Both the position numbers and the translations under genes were made by a program. A stretch of DNA of 64,000 bases from Serendipita indica DSM 11827 (Eukaryota > Basidiomycota > Agaricomycetes > Sebacinales > Serendipitaceae), in the NCBI GenBank assembly GCA_910890315.1, contig CAJVGD010000004.1, forward strand, positions 1 to 64,000. Direction: 5' to 3'. Under the pieces are notes generated by a model, which made no database searches, had not been told where the DNA came from, and saw only the letters and a list, made by a program, of their open reading frames with translations. Positions 22,784 to 34,836 of this stretch are shown piece by piece. Numbering within the stretch: position 1 is the stretch's first letter; every line of letters starts with the position of its first letter.

Positions 22784-23900
22784 CTATGCCGGCGAGAGTG
22801 GCCTCAATACTTTGACGAGGTGACCGTCATTTCCTGGAAGATATTGTTCGTACCCAGCATTGGTTGTGATTCTGAGCTCGCGCAGAGGCGGTCCATCGGG
22901 AACAAGAAGCTCATTCTCTATGAGAGAGAGTACTTGCCAGATTAATCTCTGTATGGAGGCATGCAGCCAGAATGGGTACGCATCATCGTCACTCGAGTCT
23001 GGCAACCAATCTTCCATGTTCCAGTCCACAGGGTGAGGTATTGCAAGATAGGTCAAATTCTTGAAAGCTTTAAGGCAAGGTATTGCATCCTGTAAAGGAT
23101 CTTTAGAGAATTTACTTTAAACTTGAATACTTGCCGAAAACGTGTCTTGGGTGAACGGTCCGACGATGCCTAACTCTTCTAAGTGAGGGGAATAGCTGCT
23201 TATATCTACAACCAAAGTGAGGCGCCGTCAATGTGAGAGTTCATCCGCACCTCCGACTGCTGTAGCAGACAATGGCGCCCACCAGTAGAAGATACGAAGG
23301 TTCGGTAGTTGTGCCAAAGCTTGAAACAATGAGGAGCAGTCATGATATTGATCCTTATTGCGTAATCTTTTGACTTTGAGCTCGACGAGGTCTGGACAGC
23401 ATAGGACAATTCCAATCCAGTCGGGGTCAGGGATCCAAAGGCAGCGGAGACTGTTCAACTTGGCATCGTTGTGAGTAGATAGAAATGTTTTGAGAGAGCT
23501 TGGTCCATTATAAACGTCTTCCAAGTCGAGGGACTCGAGGTTTGGACATGCACTGACTGTCTTCCAGAAATATTGCGGCAAGTCCAGACCGCCTTCCACA
23601 TACACGACGGTTCGAATGCGTCTTGAGTGGGTAATCAAGTTAGAAAGGCATCGGAGGAACCCGACTAGGCACACCTAATAGCATGACAGATTAAACGGTT
23701 CTCGTGGATTTCGCAACGCACTTGAAACGGAGGTCTGTGTGGAAAATCGGGTCGAAGTTTGAACAGGACCTTTTGAAAGAGAAGTGGTATGGCGATTTGC
23801 CGAGTCTTTTACTAACGAGGCTGAGAGTTTGCATCCCCGAGCGCCCAACATAGCAATAAAGCTCGTAGATAATGTCGTAGGGCAGATTCTCGAGGAACAT
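22784..23900 (-). pseudogene. F-box/LRR gene, copy A (one frameshift)
   Basis: Start ATG 23900 with a clear F-box (ENLPYDIIYELYCYVGRSG, LQTL-type helix QTLSLVSKRL). The frame then changes by one base: after SKRLG the continuation IAIPLLFQKVLFKLRPDFP is in another frame, without splice sites between. Copy B keeps this point intact. Downstream exons encode LRR-like pieces (FWKTVSACPNLESLDLEDVY, LRCLWIPDPDWIGIV, LAQLPNLRIFYWWAP) and the C-terminal exon ends PLSPA at 22784. It lies tail to tail with the G-alpha gene, and the pair is duplicated together. Confidence 0.7.
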
Positions 23901-24019
23901 GGGCGCACTGGGAGATTGGGGTGTCTTTGAAGGAAGTAGAGTCGGGATCAAGTCGCGACGGTCTAGGTGGCAAATGCAGTAGTGAGTCACCTGGGACACG
24001 AGAATCAAAACCAAAATGT

Positions 24020-25176
24020 TTATTTCTATGACAAAAATACCTCAGGACTTTATCCAACCAAAACTGTACCTGTGCCACCTGTTTTCATGATAAACCCGGA
24101 TTGACGATTATCATATTATCATATAATATCCCCAAATTTAACATATGTCTGACCATCATAACTTGTGAGCACCACTACTGGTCTGGACATTTGCCCAACG
24201 GGTCAACCTTTGCTTTTGGTTAGTCAACTAATTGTAGAGCGTCGAGCCCTAGAATCTATTGAACTGCTCGTCATGAAAAGCCAGCCCTCTCAGCTGAGCT
24301 ACCTCTCGTGCCGACTCCAATTCCTCGCCTTTGACGACACTTTCAGACAGATCATCACACTCAAGGCTCTCCAAGCGTATTCAGTTTCTAGCAAGCCATA
24401 GTAATACAACGTTCATCGAATCTAATCCCGTTCTATCAGAAAGAGTGTCACGAGCGGGGATCCCCTGCTTCCCCGTTCGGATCAAGAGGAAAAGTCGAGA
24501 ATGCTAACCAAGATCTGGAACAAATGGTCGTCGGGAGCCATCTGGCAAAATGCTGGCCGTGACCTTTTCGCCAATATCCAGTTGATTACTCACCGAAATA
24601 TCCTCTCGGAAGATATGATTTCTCGGCTGCGTACGTCATAATGATCTTCGGTGCGTGCCTTGTTTGCTATACTCCATGCCGCTGGCCCGACTCTCGTAGC
24701 AGGCACCATTTGTAGCTCCACCTCAGGCTTCCGGCCATTTTTCACTTACCAGCATGAGATAACATGTCATAGTGTAGCGGTATTGACGGCGACATAAGCG
24801 AGTCTAGGATCAACTCTGTACTCTCGTCGAGTCCTGAACCAAGTTTCCATCCCTTTCTATCTGTGCTTGCCATAAGTGACCCATCTTGCATGAGAGGTGG
24901 CCCAAAACCGGAAGAATGGTACATCCTTCCGCCTTGAAGATGTTGAAATCCTACGTCCGTCGCCGTATGGTACAGCAAGCTATACTCCCTTCAACGAGAA
25001 CAAACGGGCGACTTCTCGAATACAACACATGAGCTTGAACCCTTTCAGTCGGTTGAGGACATATTTCGAAAGGTTTGCTGGGAACCTCGTTGTCAATGAC
25101 CAAGTTTCCGTGGAAGAGCTCATATCGCTTCTTGGGTTTGTAACGGCTCGGTATACGTTGCGAGGTACGACCATAC
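24020..25176. other. Gene-poor spacer with a tRNA-like fragment
   Basis: No convincing protein-coding signal on either strand in about 1.15 kb. On the minus strand, 24315-24234 contains TAGCTCAGCTGAGAG, a good tRNA A box and D arm. It is followed by a poor B box (GGCTCGACGC), but the anticodon and acceptor stems do not pair. This may be a decayed tRNA. The remainder looks like unconstrained sequence. Confidence 0.35.
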
Positions 25177-25898
25177 CTATACGTATCCGCCCGTCAGTCT
25201 AGGCTTGTAGAAGGTCGAAGGCGAGACTGCAGGCGCCGGGGTAGAAGACATCGATTGTCCTGGGAGAGGCGCAGGAAAGTTGTATCAGTCGGGATTAACG
25301 GCCGAGTATGGTGGTCCATTGTTATTCCCTAGCACACCCAATTCGCTTACGCCGCTAAACGGCGTCGGTGCGCTATCGTATCGCCTCCATGGCCGGGCGT
25401 CGACGAGGAAAAGGTGGGTATGTCGTTGTACAAGCTCGATTGTTGACCTCCAGCTGTGAGGAATGGGTTTGGATTTTGATCGACGGGCTGGTTGGAGACG
25501 ACTTGGCCGGTGGATGTGAACAGGCTGTTGGGATTATCGTATGCGGGTTGGTCGTAGTATCCTCCGTATGGATTGTCATAGCCTAGTCCAATATATGCGC
25601 CAGCTCGGGTTGATCCAACAAGCCAAGCATTGCAGATTGCGCTGGGTGCCAGCTGGTCTAGACTGACAACAAATGTGAACATACCAGAGTTGTACCCATA
25701 TCCAGCACCTTCAGTACTATGAGGCGTATAGCTGCCCTGCAAATACGCTCCCCGGTTGTTGGGAGCGGGGTTGCTCGGTGGTCTTGGCGGAGGCGGAGGA
25801 GCACCAGTATTATTCGGATTATTTACATTCCATGGTGAACCAGATTGGTTCTGACGCGGCGGGTACGGATCCTGCCGATGGTCGAACGGGTTTTCCAT
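25177..25898 (-). CDS. Proline/Asn/Tyr-rich protein, unrecognised
   Basis: Start ATG 25898 (MENPFDHRQDPYPPRQNQ). The N-terminal part is disordered and rich in Pro, Asn and Gly (TGAPPPPPRPPSNPAPNN, GLGYDNPYGGYYDQPAYDN). An intron probably follows YNSG (donor GTATGTTCAC near 25684). Coding-like text continues toward the 3' end in other frames (APTPFSGVSELGVLGNNNG, then SMSSTPAPAVSPSTFYKPRL), ending GGYV with a stop at 25177-25179. I therefore infer two or more unplaced introns or a frameshift. No catalytic motif is seen. Such N-termini occur on fungal cell-surface and vesicle-trafficking proteins, but nothing here allows a function. Confidence 0.4.
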
Positions 25899-26346
25899 CA
25901 GCGATTATGGCTTTTGGAGTCACAGAATATGAAAATGAGAATTTCTTGACGAAATATTATCTTCCAGAGGAGTGGAATACGCGTATATTCTCCTTGGAGG
26001 GGAGAATAGATGGACGCGGTCGGGGACAAGGTGCGTAATTGATGGGTGGCAGATGAACGGAGATGGTGAGCGTGGCCGACGTCGCCAGTGCTCGATATTT
26101 ACACGGGAAATGTTGACATACCTGTGGATAACTCATCGACGGCCAAATAGTGTGTAAAGAACGACGCCAATTAGTGCATCGTCAACAAAGAGATAAGTAG
26201 ATGAAGAGAACAAGTCCAAGATGCAAGTCAACAACTAAGACTCGCTCAGACTTTACCTCCAGAGTCGCCGGGTTATGAGCGCTACTGTGCAAGGCAGTGT
26301 GGCCTTCCTTCCAGCCTCCTTTATCTTGCTTATCCGCCAGTCCATC

Positions 26347-29300
26347 ATGCGGTTCAACTTATTCAAAAGTAATAAGAAATCTCACGCACAACAAGACGAT
26401 CTTCCAAGATCTTCATCATCTTCCAATCAAGAGGGCCCATCCAGGAGGGGAGCCAAAGTGGCGGATGCGGCCAACGTGTTCCTCGACTCTATGGCAAATA
26501 TAGCAGAGGCATCCGATGTACTAAGCCCTCTCAAAGCTGCTTGTCGAGCGACCAAAACGGTCCTCGACACCGTTCAAGTGAGCTAGCAAAAATAACGAGA
26601 CTGGCATATCACTGGTCTAATTAACTGATGATATCAGAGTGTCAAGAGTAACCAAGAAGCTTGGCTAGATCTCATCCACCGTATTAAAGACTATCTATCG
26701 GCTCTCGAGCAGCAAATCACCTTGTTTGAACGCAATCGTCCAGAGGACATCGACGGGCCCTTCGACGAGGCATTCAGTCAACCACTCATACGTTACGTCC
26801 AGTACGCGACTATATGGGAATCTTCTTCATTCTACTGATCACGGCAGACTCCTTGAGGATCTCCATGACAAGATCGTTGATTCGAGGGGAAAACAGAGCG
26901 GCAAAGTCGTCGGGGGACTTGCAGCAATCGGTACAATCAAGATTGATGCTGTGGATATCCAAAAGTACAACCAAGAGATCGAGGATCGGCATAGGCAGTT
27001 TTTGGTACGAGCCTCGTCTGCAATCTACCTGATCTTACGGTATATCAAGGATGCACTGAATGTGTATACTGCACACGGTGTGCGAGGCATCCAGCACCAC
27101 ACCAAAGATATCAAACGCAAGGTGGATACCATCTTGACAGAAGGTACGGCTGGATCGATGATGTCCCGAAAGCTTGCTAACGCCTATCGCAAGTTGACTC
27201 CGTTGCCATACTCCAATTGCCAATGGTCGTCTCCGTTGCATCATCAGTCCACAATACCTGTCTTAAAGGAACACGCGAAGCCGTCCTCGAGACAATCTCG
27301 CAGTGGGCCGACGACGATTCGTCGAGGAAGCCAATCTTCTGGCTTTGCGATATAGCAGGCTCTGGCAAGTCGACAGTCGCCATGTCCGCAGTGGAAGCAT
27401 GGAGGAAGCAGGGAATCTTGGGTGGCCGATTCTTCTTCTCTATGACAAGCAATGAAGGATCAAATACCGACAAGTTTTGCTCCACCATTGCGAGAGAGCT
27501 TGTTCAGCACATCCCCGAGCTTGGGCCGCCAATCGCGGAGGCCGTGAAGCGAAATCCTGCTCTCCTGCGAAGTTCTTTTGACGAGCAGTTCCGGATGCTC
27601 ATCACCGGGCCCCTTCAGCATCGGAAACAGCACATCATCCTTGTTATCGACGCAATAGATGAATGCAAGTCGGGTCCACAGAGAAGGGAACTGGTCGAGA
27701 CTCTCTCTGCTACCGCACAGGAGAACAACAGCCTCCGAATATTTATAACAAGTCGCCCGGACCCGGTCATCGAAAAGGTTTTGGAGCCGCTCTCGATAAA
27801 GGCCAAATTGACAGATCGCCTCCACGACACCAACCATCGCGATAATACCGATGACATCGCGGCCTACATCCACAAATCACTGGATGGAGTACTATCTTTC
27901 GCAAAGAGGCAGCAGTTGGTCAACAAAGCCAACGGACTGTTCATTTGGGCGAGCACTGCACGTCGAATGTTCGACAATGAATCTTCCGCACTCGATCCCG
28001 AGAGTATATATGATGGCTTAATGTCCATTGACCAGCCTGGGGCCATTGACGGTGTATATGACCTCATATTCGAGCGTATCGACCAAGCGTCCAAGGCTGT
28101 GATTGGTGAAATGCTCGGCATGCTGCTCGCTGCATTTGAGCCACTCACCACCGGCGATCTGGAGGACCTTGTTAAGCATACGAAAGTGCGCGGGAATGTC
28201 AGGGCAATGCAGATGATTTTAGGAAGCATACTCAAGGTGGATCCAACGACAAACTCGATCCAGTTCCGCCATCCCACTGTCGTCGAGTACCTTCGGCGCC
28301 GCTGCATTGCCCCCACTACCGATACCCGCGATAGGATCCATATCAAAATTGCCCATGCGCACGGCCAGGCTGCTTCCTGGTGTCTTCATCGTCTTAACTC
28401 GCCCGTCGAAGGTCTCAAGTTCAACATATGCGGGATCGAGTCGTCCTTTTATCTGAATAGGCAGATTCCAGACCTCGAGGCGCGGGTAGCAAACTTCATT
28501 TCACGGAGGCTTCGCTATGCCAGTTTGCACTGGCCGTTCCATGTGTCAGCGATGGATGATGGCTCAGGACACAAGCTACAGAACGAACTGGCACATATAG
28601 TCAAAAGTCCTTTTGCACTCTACTGGATGGAGATATTGAGTGTGACGGGAGGAGTGATGCGAGCAATATCTGGACTTCGAGCTGCTGCACAGCGTCAGAG
28701 TGTGAGTGATTTATCTGAGCTATTCCGTTGATTAAACCAAGAATAGATTGAAACGGAGACCAGGATTCGGATGAATGACATCAGGAGGTTTTTGATGGCA
28801 TTTTCCGTGCCGATACAAGAGAGCACTCCTCATATCTACATCTCACTACTCCCATTCAGCCCGAGAAGGTCAACACTACATACTGAGGGTCTAAAGGAGC
28901 ATATGAATGCACTTTTAGTGACCAGGGGCCTTGACGAGACATACCCTGAGCTCCCCAGAATACTTCAAGGTCATAACAAGGATATCAACGATGTTGCACT
29001 CTCACCCGATGGCTCTCGAATCGTTTCTGGCTCAGATGACATGACGCTTCGACTGTGGGATGCAGAGACTGGCCAGCCATTGGGAGAGCCACTCCGAGGA
29101 CATCAACTTGGGGTCACCGCTGTCGCATTCTCGCCAGATGGCTCGCGAATTGTGTCTGGCTCAGATGACAAGACAATTCGACTGTGGGATGCAGAGACTG
29201 GCCAGCCGTTTGGAGAGCCACTCCGGGGTCATCAAAACTCGGTCACCGCTGTCGCATTCTCGTCAGATGGCTCGCGAGTTGCCTCTGGCTCAGGTGACAT

Positions 29301-31097
29301 TACAATTCGACTGTGGGATGCAGAGACTGGCCAACCGGTGGGAGAGCCACTCCGAGGTCATCAAAACTCGGTCAGGGCTGTCGCATTCTCGCCAGATGGC
29401 TCGCAAATTGTCTCTGGCTCACGTGACAACACAGTTAGACAGTGGGATGCAGAGACTGGCCAGCCGTTTGGAGAGCCACTCCGAGGTCATCAAGACTGGA
29501 TCAACGCTGTCGCACTCTCACCAGATGGCTCTCGAATCGTCTCTGGCTCAGATGACATGACTATTCGACTCTGGGATGCCGAGACTGGCCAGCCATTGGA
29601 GGAGCCACTCCGAGGTCATCAAGGCTGGGTCTGGGATGTCGCATTCTCGCCAGATGGCTCACAAATTGTCTCTGGCTCAGATGACAAGACAATTAGACTG
29701 TGGGATGCAGAGACTGGCCAGCCGATGGGAGAGCCACTCCGAGGTCATCAACTTGGAGTCATCGCTGTCGCATTCTCGCCAGATGGCTCACAAATTGTCT
29801 CTGGCTCACATGACAAGACAATTCGAATGTGGGATGCAGAGACTGGCCAGCCGTTGGGAGAACCATTCCGGGATCATGACTCGGTCGGGCCTATCGCATT
29901 CTCACTAGATGGCTCTCGAATCGTCTCTGGCTCATATGACGGGACAATTCGGCTGTGAGATGCAGAGACTGGCCAGCCGTTGGGAGAGCCACTCCGAGGT
30001 CATCAAGGCTGGGTCACGGCTGTCGCTTTCTCGCCAGATGGCTCACGAATTGTCTCCGGCTCTTCATACATAACACTGTGGGATGCAGAGACTGGCCAGC
30101 CGTTGGGAGAGCCACTCCGAGGTCATCAAGGCTCGGTCATCGCTGTCGCATTCTCGCCAGATGGCTCGCGAATTGTGTCTGGCTCAGATGACAAGACAAC
30201 TCGACTGTGGGATGCAGAGGCTGGCCAGCCGTTGGGAGAGCCACTCCGAGGACATCAACTTGGGGTCACCGCTGTTGCATTCTCGCCAGATGGCTCGCGA
30301 ATTGTCTCTAGCTCTGGTGACAGGACAATCCGACTGTGGGATGCAGAGACTGGCCAGCCGTTTGGAGAGCCACTCCGGGGTCATCAAAACTCGGTCACCG
30401 CTGTCGCATTCTCGTCAGATGGCTCGCGAGTTGCCTCTGGCTCAGGTGACATGACAATTCGACTGTGGGATGCAGAGACTGGCCAGCCGTTGGGAGAGCC
30501 ACTCCGAGGTCATCAAGACTCGGTCAGGGCTGTCGCATTCTCGCCAGATGGCTCGCGAATCGTCTCTGGCTCATATGACAAGACAATTCGACTGTGGGAT
30601 GCAGAGACTAGCCAGCCATTGGGAGAACCACTCCAAGGTTATCCAGACTGGTTCAGCGGTGGTAGTTTCTCACCAGATCGCCTGCGAGTTGTCTCTGCTT
30701 CACATGAAAGCACTATCCAAATCTGGAGGGTGCAGAATTGTGAGTATATTTCCTTGCCTTGTAGTGTCACTACGTGACAGCCACTTACTGTATATTAAAT
30801 ACGGCTAATCTCGACACTACAGATACTTACTCTGCGCCTTCGGGCCATGACAATTCTACTGTAGTCAAATCCACAATTTTTGTACCTGGGGTCGGTGAAT
30901 GTTCTCTGCTGCGTGATGGCTGGGTACAGTCTTCTGGTCGATTCATTTTCTGGGTACCACCTCCCAATCGTCATGGAATCAAGAATCCAAACCTCCTTCT
31001 GACTATGCCAACATCTAGTCACCTACGTGCGACCCACCTCGATTTCACTCATTTTCAATGCGGGACATCTTGGACAAAAGTACGAACAAATTCGTAG
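26347..31097 (+). CDS. NACHT-WD40 NOD-like receptor (HET-E/NWD type) with one nonsense codon
   Basis: STAND-class innate-immunity or incompatibility receptor of fungi. Start ATG 26347 (MRFNLFKSNKKSHAQQ); an ATG at 26275 is the alternative. The N-terminal helical region (to about 27200) has ACRATKTVLDTVQ and WLDLIHRIKDYLSALEQQI. NACHT follows: Walker A DIAGSGKSTVAM near 27350, Walker B HIILVIDAIDEC near 27640, sensor LRIFITSRPDP. A 45-nt intron (28702-28746) precedes 14 WD40 repeats of 43 residues. In repeat 8 the Trp codon is TGA (29956-29958), and the same frame then runs on to 30739. After the intron 30740-30832 comes the family C-terminus GWVQSSGRFIFWVPPPNRHG to the stop at 31097. The exon join near 27200 is unresolved. 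Confidence 0.85.
28969..30733 (+). repeat. Array of 14 WD40-coding units, 129-bp period
   Basis: Tandem units, each starting GH(Q) and ending near LWDAETGQPxGEPLR, nearly identical at the DNA level. Repeat 8 is shorter by one residue near its start, and repeat 9 lacks two residues (SGSSYITLWDAE). Repeat 14 is degenerate (FSPDRLRVVSASHESTIQIW). Differences cluster at a few surface positions of each blade: the residues after GHQ, and the residue pair in SGSxDx. Confidence 0.95.
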
Positions 31098-31392
31098 TAA
31101 ATGTGTAAATGTATCGGTCTAGGATATGAAACAAGCACTACCGTTCACCAGGACTGTAAACTCCGATTGAACTTGCCGCTCCTGCGAGCCACCTAAGAAT
31201 GCCACGAGAACAGGTGCGTAGACCTGCTCCGTATATGTACCAGACTCTCTGGGTCCTCTGCGTAGACCGAAAAGCGTGGACGTGCACTTGCTGTGTTCCC
31301 TCCTCCTTTATGGAGCATCCCATAAAAGGGCCACTCGTACTGTTAAAGGTTCACCCTTTGACTCTTAGCGCTCACTAAATAGACTTAGCCAA

Positions 31393-31536
31393 TAGTAATA
31401 GCTCACGTCGTAACTCAATGTATTTAAGGACGCGGGATGACACAGCCAGACCTTACTGGTCTTGCCTCTCACCTCACGCGTCCTAGGTTTGTTACACCAT
31501 ATATACTGGTCTTGCCTCTCACCTCACGCGTCCTAG
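31393..31536. repeat. Dispersed 94-bp repeat, copy 1, with 33-bp tandem part
   Basis: 31393-31486 matches 50870-50963 with few differences (AGTAATAGCTCACGTCGTAA ... CACCTCACGCGTCCTAG). The last 33 bases are repeated at 31504-31536 after an 18-bp spacer. The origin is unknown; the 3' end of a solo LTR fossil is possible. Confidence 0.8.
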
Positions 31537-32410
31537 TATCAACACGTACTCTACTCTTGCCACGCCTCCCATCTCCCACACGTCGAATTTATGTTCGTTG
31601 ATAGTAAAGTTTTTCTGTTCACGTGCTTCCCAACTCTGCACTTGGTTCGCTCCTGGTCCCAACTCCACCTTCTGAAGTATACTGGGAGTAGGAACAGCAA
31701 AGAGGACATGGCTTTCCCCACTCGGAACCACATTCGCCGTCACTGCATCGATCCGAAACAACGACCGCGTCACGATTGAGGCAAGGACTAGATCCAACCG
31801 ACGTGCGCGAGTCATTCGCTTGCCCAACCATTCGACTCGGAAATCGTCTGGGAATGAACTGTGAGGTTGAACCGACGTAGGTGTTTGCCTTGGTCAGCGG
31901 TTGGTATGCAATCCTAGTACCGCTTTCCCTCTTCGACCTGACTCTCCTGTGGCTTATCCGGGCGCACATTAGAATACCCCAAAGGCTGAAAAAGGCGAGG
32001 CCACCATCTTGATGTCTCTGGCAAGACTTGGAGTTCCCAAGCTTTGACTGTGGCCAATCGTTCTCAAAAGTTTTCCATAATGTAAAATACGCTTGGGGCG
32101 TCTGGATGATCCAGGGTTTTGAGGCGGAGTCCGTGTTTGGAAAGGAAAGGTTGTGAGGACGGGAGGATCTGTATTTATTACGCAGTCGCGGGCTCTCGAC
32201 GGCGAGGTCGATGACGAATTGCAACTGAGGATTAGAGTAGATAATGGATTTGAGTCGATGACAGGTCTAAGTGGGGCATAAATGGAGCACCTATGAGAAG
32301 ACAAGACGCACCGCTGAGCATGCTACAACGTCCTCGCTCGAAGGTCTCCTAGAATTTGAGTGACAAGCTCTGACGGAGAATTGCTAGTTTATTGTCCATT
32401 GGGAGTCGTT
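31519..32410 (-). pseudogene. F-box protein relic
   Basis: Minus-strand fragments spell an F-box start (SELVTQILGDLRA, then in the next frame EDVVACSAV). They are followed by SNPQLQFVIDLAVESPRLRN and later WLGKRMTRARRLDLVLASIV with a hydrophobic/acidic tail to 31519. The frame changes at least twice without splice sites and a TAG follows the F-box helix. I read it as a decayed F-box gene of the kind common in this genome. It is not obviously the same subfamily as the two F-box/LRR copies in the window. Confidence 0.45.
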
Positions 32411-33029
32411 ACTTTGTCAGTCGCACTCTGGAAGGCGACGACCCGCATTTAGCCAATGCTCGCGCACGTTCCCCTCGCGTTTTGGGATCGCAATGGATTA
32501 TTTCAGGTCTAAATTGGCTGAAAACGACACCAAACCTTCGTACTTTCATTTGTGCGACCACTTGCATGGCGCCGGAGGTACAATTCTAAGGTCATCGTGT
32601 TCATTTTCATACATTCACAGCGCTATATAAAGCAGTTGTCGGCTCTAAACGCATCGTCAGAATGCCTTCCAGCATCCTTTGGCGACCAATACCAAGTCGG
32701 CGTGGCACGTCGAAAGTCTTGTGGAGCATTAAGCACTGTCAACGAGCGCCTATGCGATCCCTTATGGATAAAAAATTGACAGGTGTGATCGATTTCCTTC
32801 AATATTTGCGTGCTTGCGTCGTTCAGGCCGCTCGTAAGACGTTGGATTGCTCGAGGATGATCATTTACAGGCTACAAAGAGATGCACCGAGTCTGTGTTG
32901 AACTTCTGTCCATTTGATATCGACAACTGATTGGCGGTCGATTGAGTTTGTCAATGGCGTCGAGTCTGAGCCTGCGCTGATTGAGGCTGGGCACAAACGC
33001 ACAATGAACGTTGTGCTGTCTGGAATAGA

Positions 33030-33190
33030 AGAGGGTGGGAATGAGCAGGAGCTGGGTGCGTGCTAGCGCTGTCAAGACGGTCAAAGACCCGGATTACTGT
33101 TGGTGGCCTTTTGAAAATAATGCTGATAGATCTTGTCCGCTATATCGTCTGCTGTGACCTGCTCGAGGGGCACCAACTTGCTATAATCGA
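33030..33190 (+). pseudogene. G-alpha 3' end relic
   Basis: Matches the end of exon 5, intron 5 and the last exon of the G-alpha gene at 22450-22571. Shared landmarks are ATGCTGAT, TTGTCCGCTATATC against TAGTCCGTGATATC, and TTGCTATAATCGATCC at the stop codon. In protein terms LARDSLKGTNLL-like text has become CDLLEGHQLA. The rest of the gene is absent upstream, so the copied block began inside exon 5. Confidence 0.7.
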
Positions 33191-33365
33191 TCCCAAAGTA
33201 TCTGTGTGCCCGACTCTACAGATACCCGCCCCTCACCTCCTTTTCGTTCACACATGTTGCTTCTGTTCGTGTTCATCCAGTAGTTTGATATATAATCCTC
33301 ATGCATTGTTCTCTTTCACCTAATTCAAAAGACTACTTGAGCTCCAGCATGCATAGTGATACACG

Positions 33366-34453
33366 CTATACCCTCCACCGCACCATTCCTGCCCTAACGA
33401 CATGACCTACATTGCATGGATAATAGGTATAATAGTCAGGGCTCGTTGCGACTCTGATCTCGCGCAGAGGTGGTCCATTGGGAACAAGAAGCACATTCTC
33501 TATGAGAGTGAGTACTTGAGCGGTTACTCTCTGGTTTGCGATATACATGTTGGTGTGGCGCGGAATCGTCATCATCGTCGCTCGAGTCTGACAACCAACC
33601 GCCCATGTTCCAACCCCCAAGTGGAGGCATCGCAAGACAGGTCAAATTCTTGAAAGATTTAAAGCAGGGTATTGCATCCTATAAAGAATCTTTAGAAATT
33701 TTGCTCCAAAGTTGCGCACTTACCGAAAACTTGTCGTGGGTGAATACTCCAAGGACGCCCAGCTCTTCTAAACGAGGGGAATAGTTGTATATCTCTGTAA
33801 TCAAAGTCGGGAGTCGTCAAGATGAGAGTTTATCCGCACCTCTGACGGTTGTAGCAGACGATGGTAGCAACCAGTAGAATGTACGGAGGCTCGGTAGCTT
33901 TGCCAAACTTGAAAGAAGAAGGAATAGTCACGGTATTGAACTAGATGACGTGGCGACTCCACTCGGAGATCGAAGAGGCTTGGACACTGTTCGACAAGCC
34001 CAATCCAATCAGGATTGGGGATCCAAAGGTCGCGGAGATTGTTCAACTTGATATCCGTGTAGTTTGGTCTTACTTGAGCTTGTCGTAAGTCGAGGGATTC
34101 GAGGTTTGGAGTGGCCAAGACGGTTTGCCAAAAGTGATTCGGCAGTTCTAGAGCGTCCATCGGAAACAAAATGGCACGAATGCATCTAGAGGGAATCGAG
34201 TTGGAAGAAGGATGGACGAAGCAATGCCGTACTTGATAGCTTGACAGATTGGACGGCTTTCGTAGATTTCGCAACGTATTTTAGATCAACCTGGACTATC
34301 GAGTTCGAGCTTGAACAAGACCTTTTCAAAGACAAATGGGATGGCGCTGTGACGAATTGTTTTGCTAACGAGACTGAGAGTTTGGAGATCTGAGCGGTTA
34401 AGATGGCGATAGAGCTCGTGAATGATATCGTAGGGTAGATTCTCAGGGGACAT
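33366..34453 (-). pseudogene. F-box/LRR gene, copy B (one frameshift)
   Basis: Paralogue of the gene at 22784-23900. Start ATG 34453. The F-box is intact (SPENLPYDIIHELYRHLNRS, DLQTLSLVSKTIRHSAIPF, VFEKVL), including the point broken in copy A. The LRR-like part reads FWQTVLATPNLESLDLRQAQ and LRDLWIPNPDWIGLVEQCPS. Near 33915, copy A has AAGCTTTGG while this copy has AAGTTTGG. The missing base shifts the frame before LAKLPSLRTFYWLLP. The last exon ends RWRV at 33366. It is head to head with the Ppo gene (384 bp between the ATGs). Confidence 0.65.
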
Positions 34454-34689
34454 GGGCGTCTGTGAGTAGAGTTGGGGTCAAGCTGTGGCTTCGAAATGGC
34501 AATGCGTATTCCAAATGTGGTATAGAAGAGGACGGAAATGAGCACGAGCCGGTGTGTCAGACGTCGAAACCTCAGGAACCAGAGATTCAACGGCCAATCC
34601 CTGGTCCCGGATTCGAATGTGGGCGGCTAAGCAGAGCGCTGTCTACCCGGCGGCCGTTAACGACGGTATTTGACTGTCAACGGTACAGA

Positions 34690-34697
34690 TATATAAA
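34690..34697 (+). promoter_or_regulatory. TATA box, probable Ppo promoter
   Basis: TATATAAA, 140 bp upstream of the proposed Ppo ATG at 34837, in the divergent spacer shared with F-box copy B. Confidence 0.45.
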
Positions 34698-34836
34698 CAC
34701 ACAAGCCAAGAGAGAATGTACATCTCACAGCTTGGACTCTTCCTCGTCCTCTGTTTCTCGTCTCTCCCGTGTTTATATCCCTCACAGCGACGACAACCCC
34801 CAGTATAAGCATTTGATTCCTACTCACCTCTTTGTA

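Noticed and set aside
24234-24315. Possible tRNA on the minus strand (A box TAGCTCAGCTGAGAG)
   Set aside because: The anticodon and acceptor stems do not pair and the B box is poor, so at most it is a relic.
24897-25202. 101-residue plus-strand frame opposite the proline-rich gene's 3' flank
   Set aside because: It has no family signal and no partner exons; probably a chance opening.
29060-29908. Long open frames in other frames across the WD40 array
   Set aside because: They are side effects of the 129-bp repeat, which is a multiple of three and keeps several frames open; composition is not protein-like.
31138-31323. Short minus-strand frame behind the NACHT-WD40 gene
   Set aside because: Only 61 codons, in a repeat-bearing spacer, without motif.
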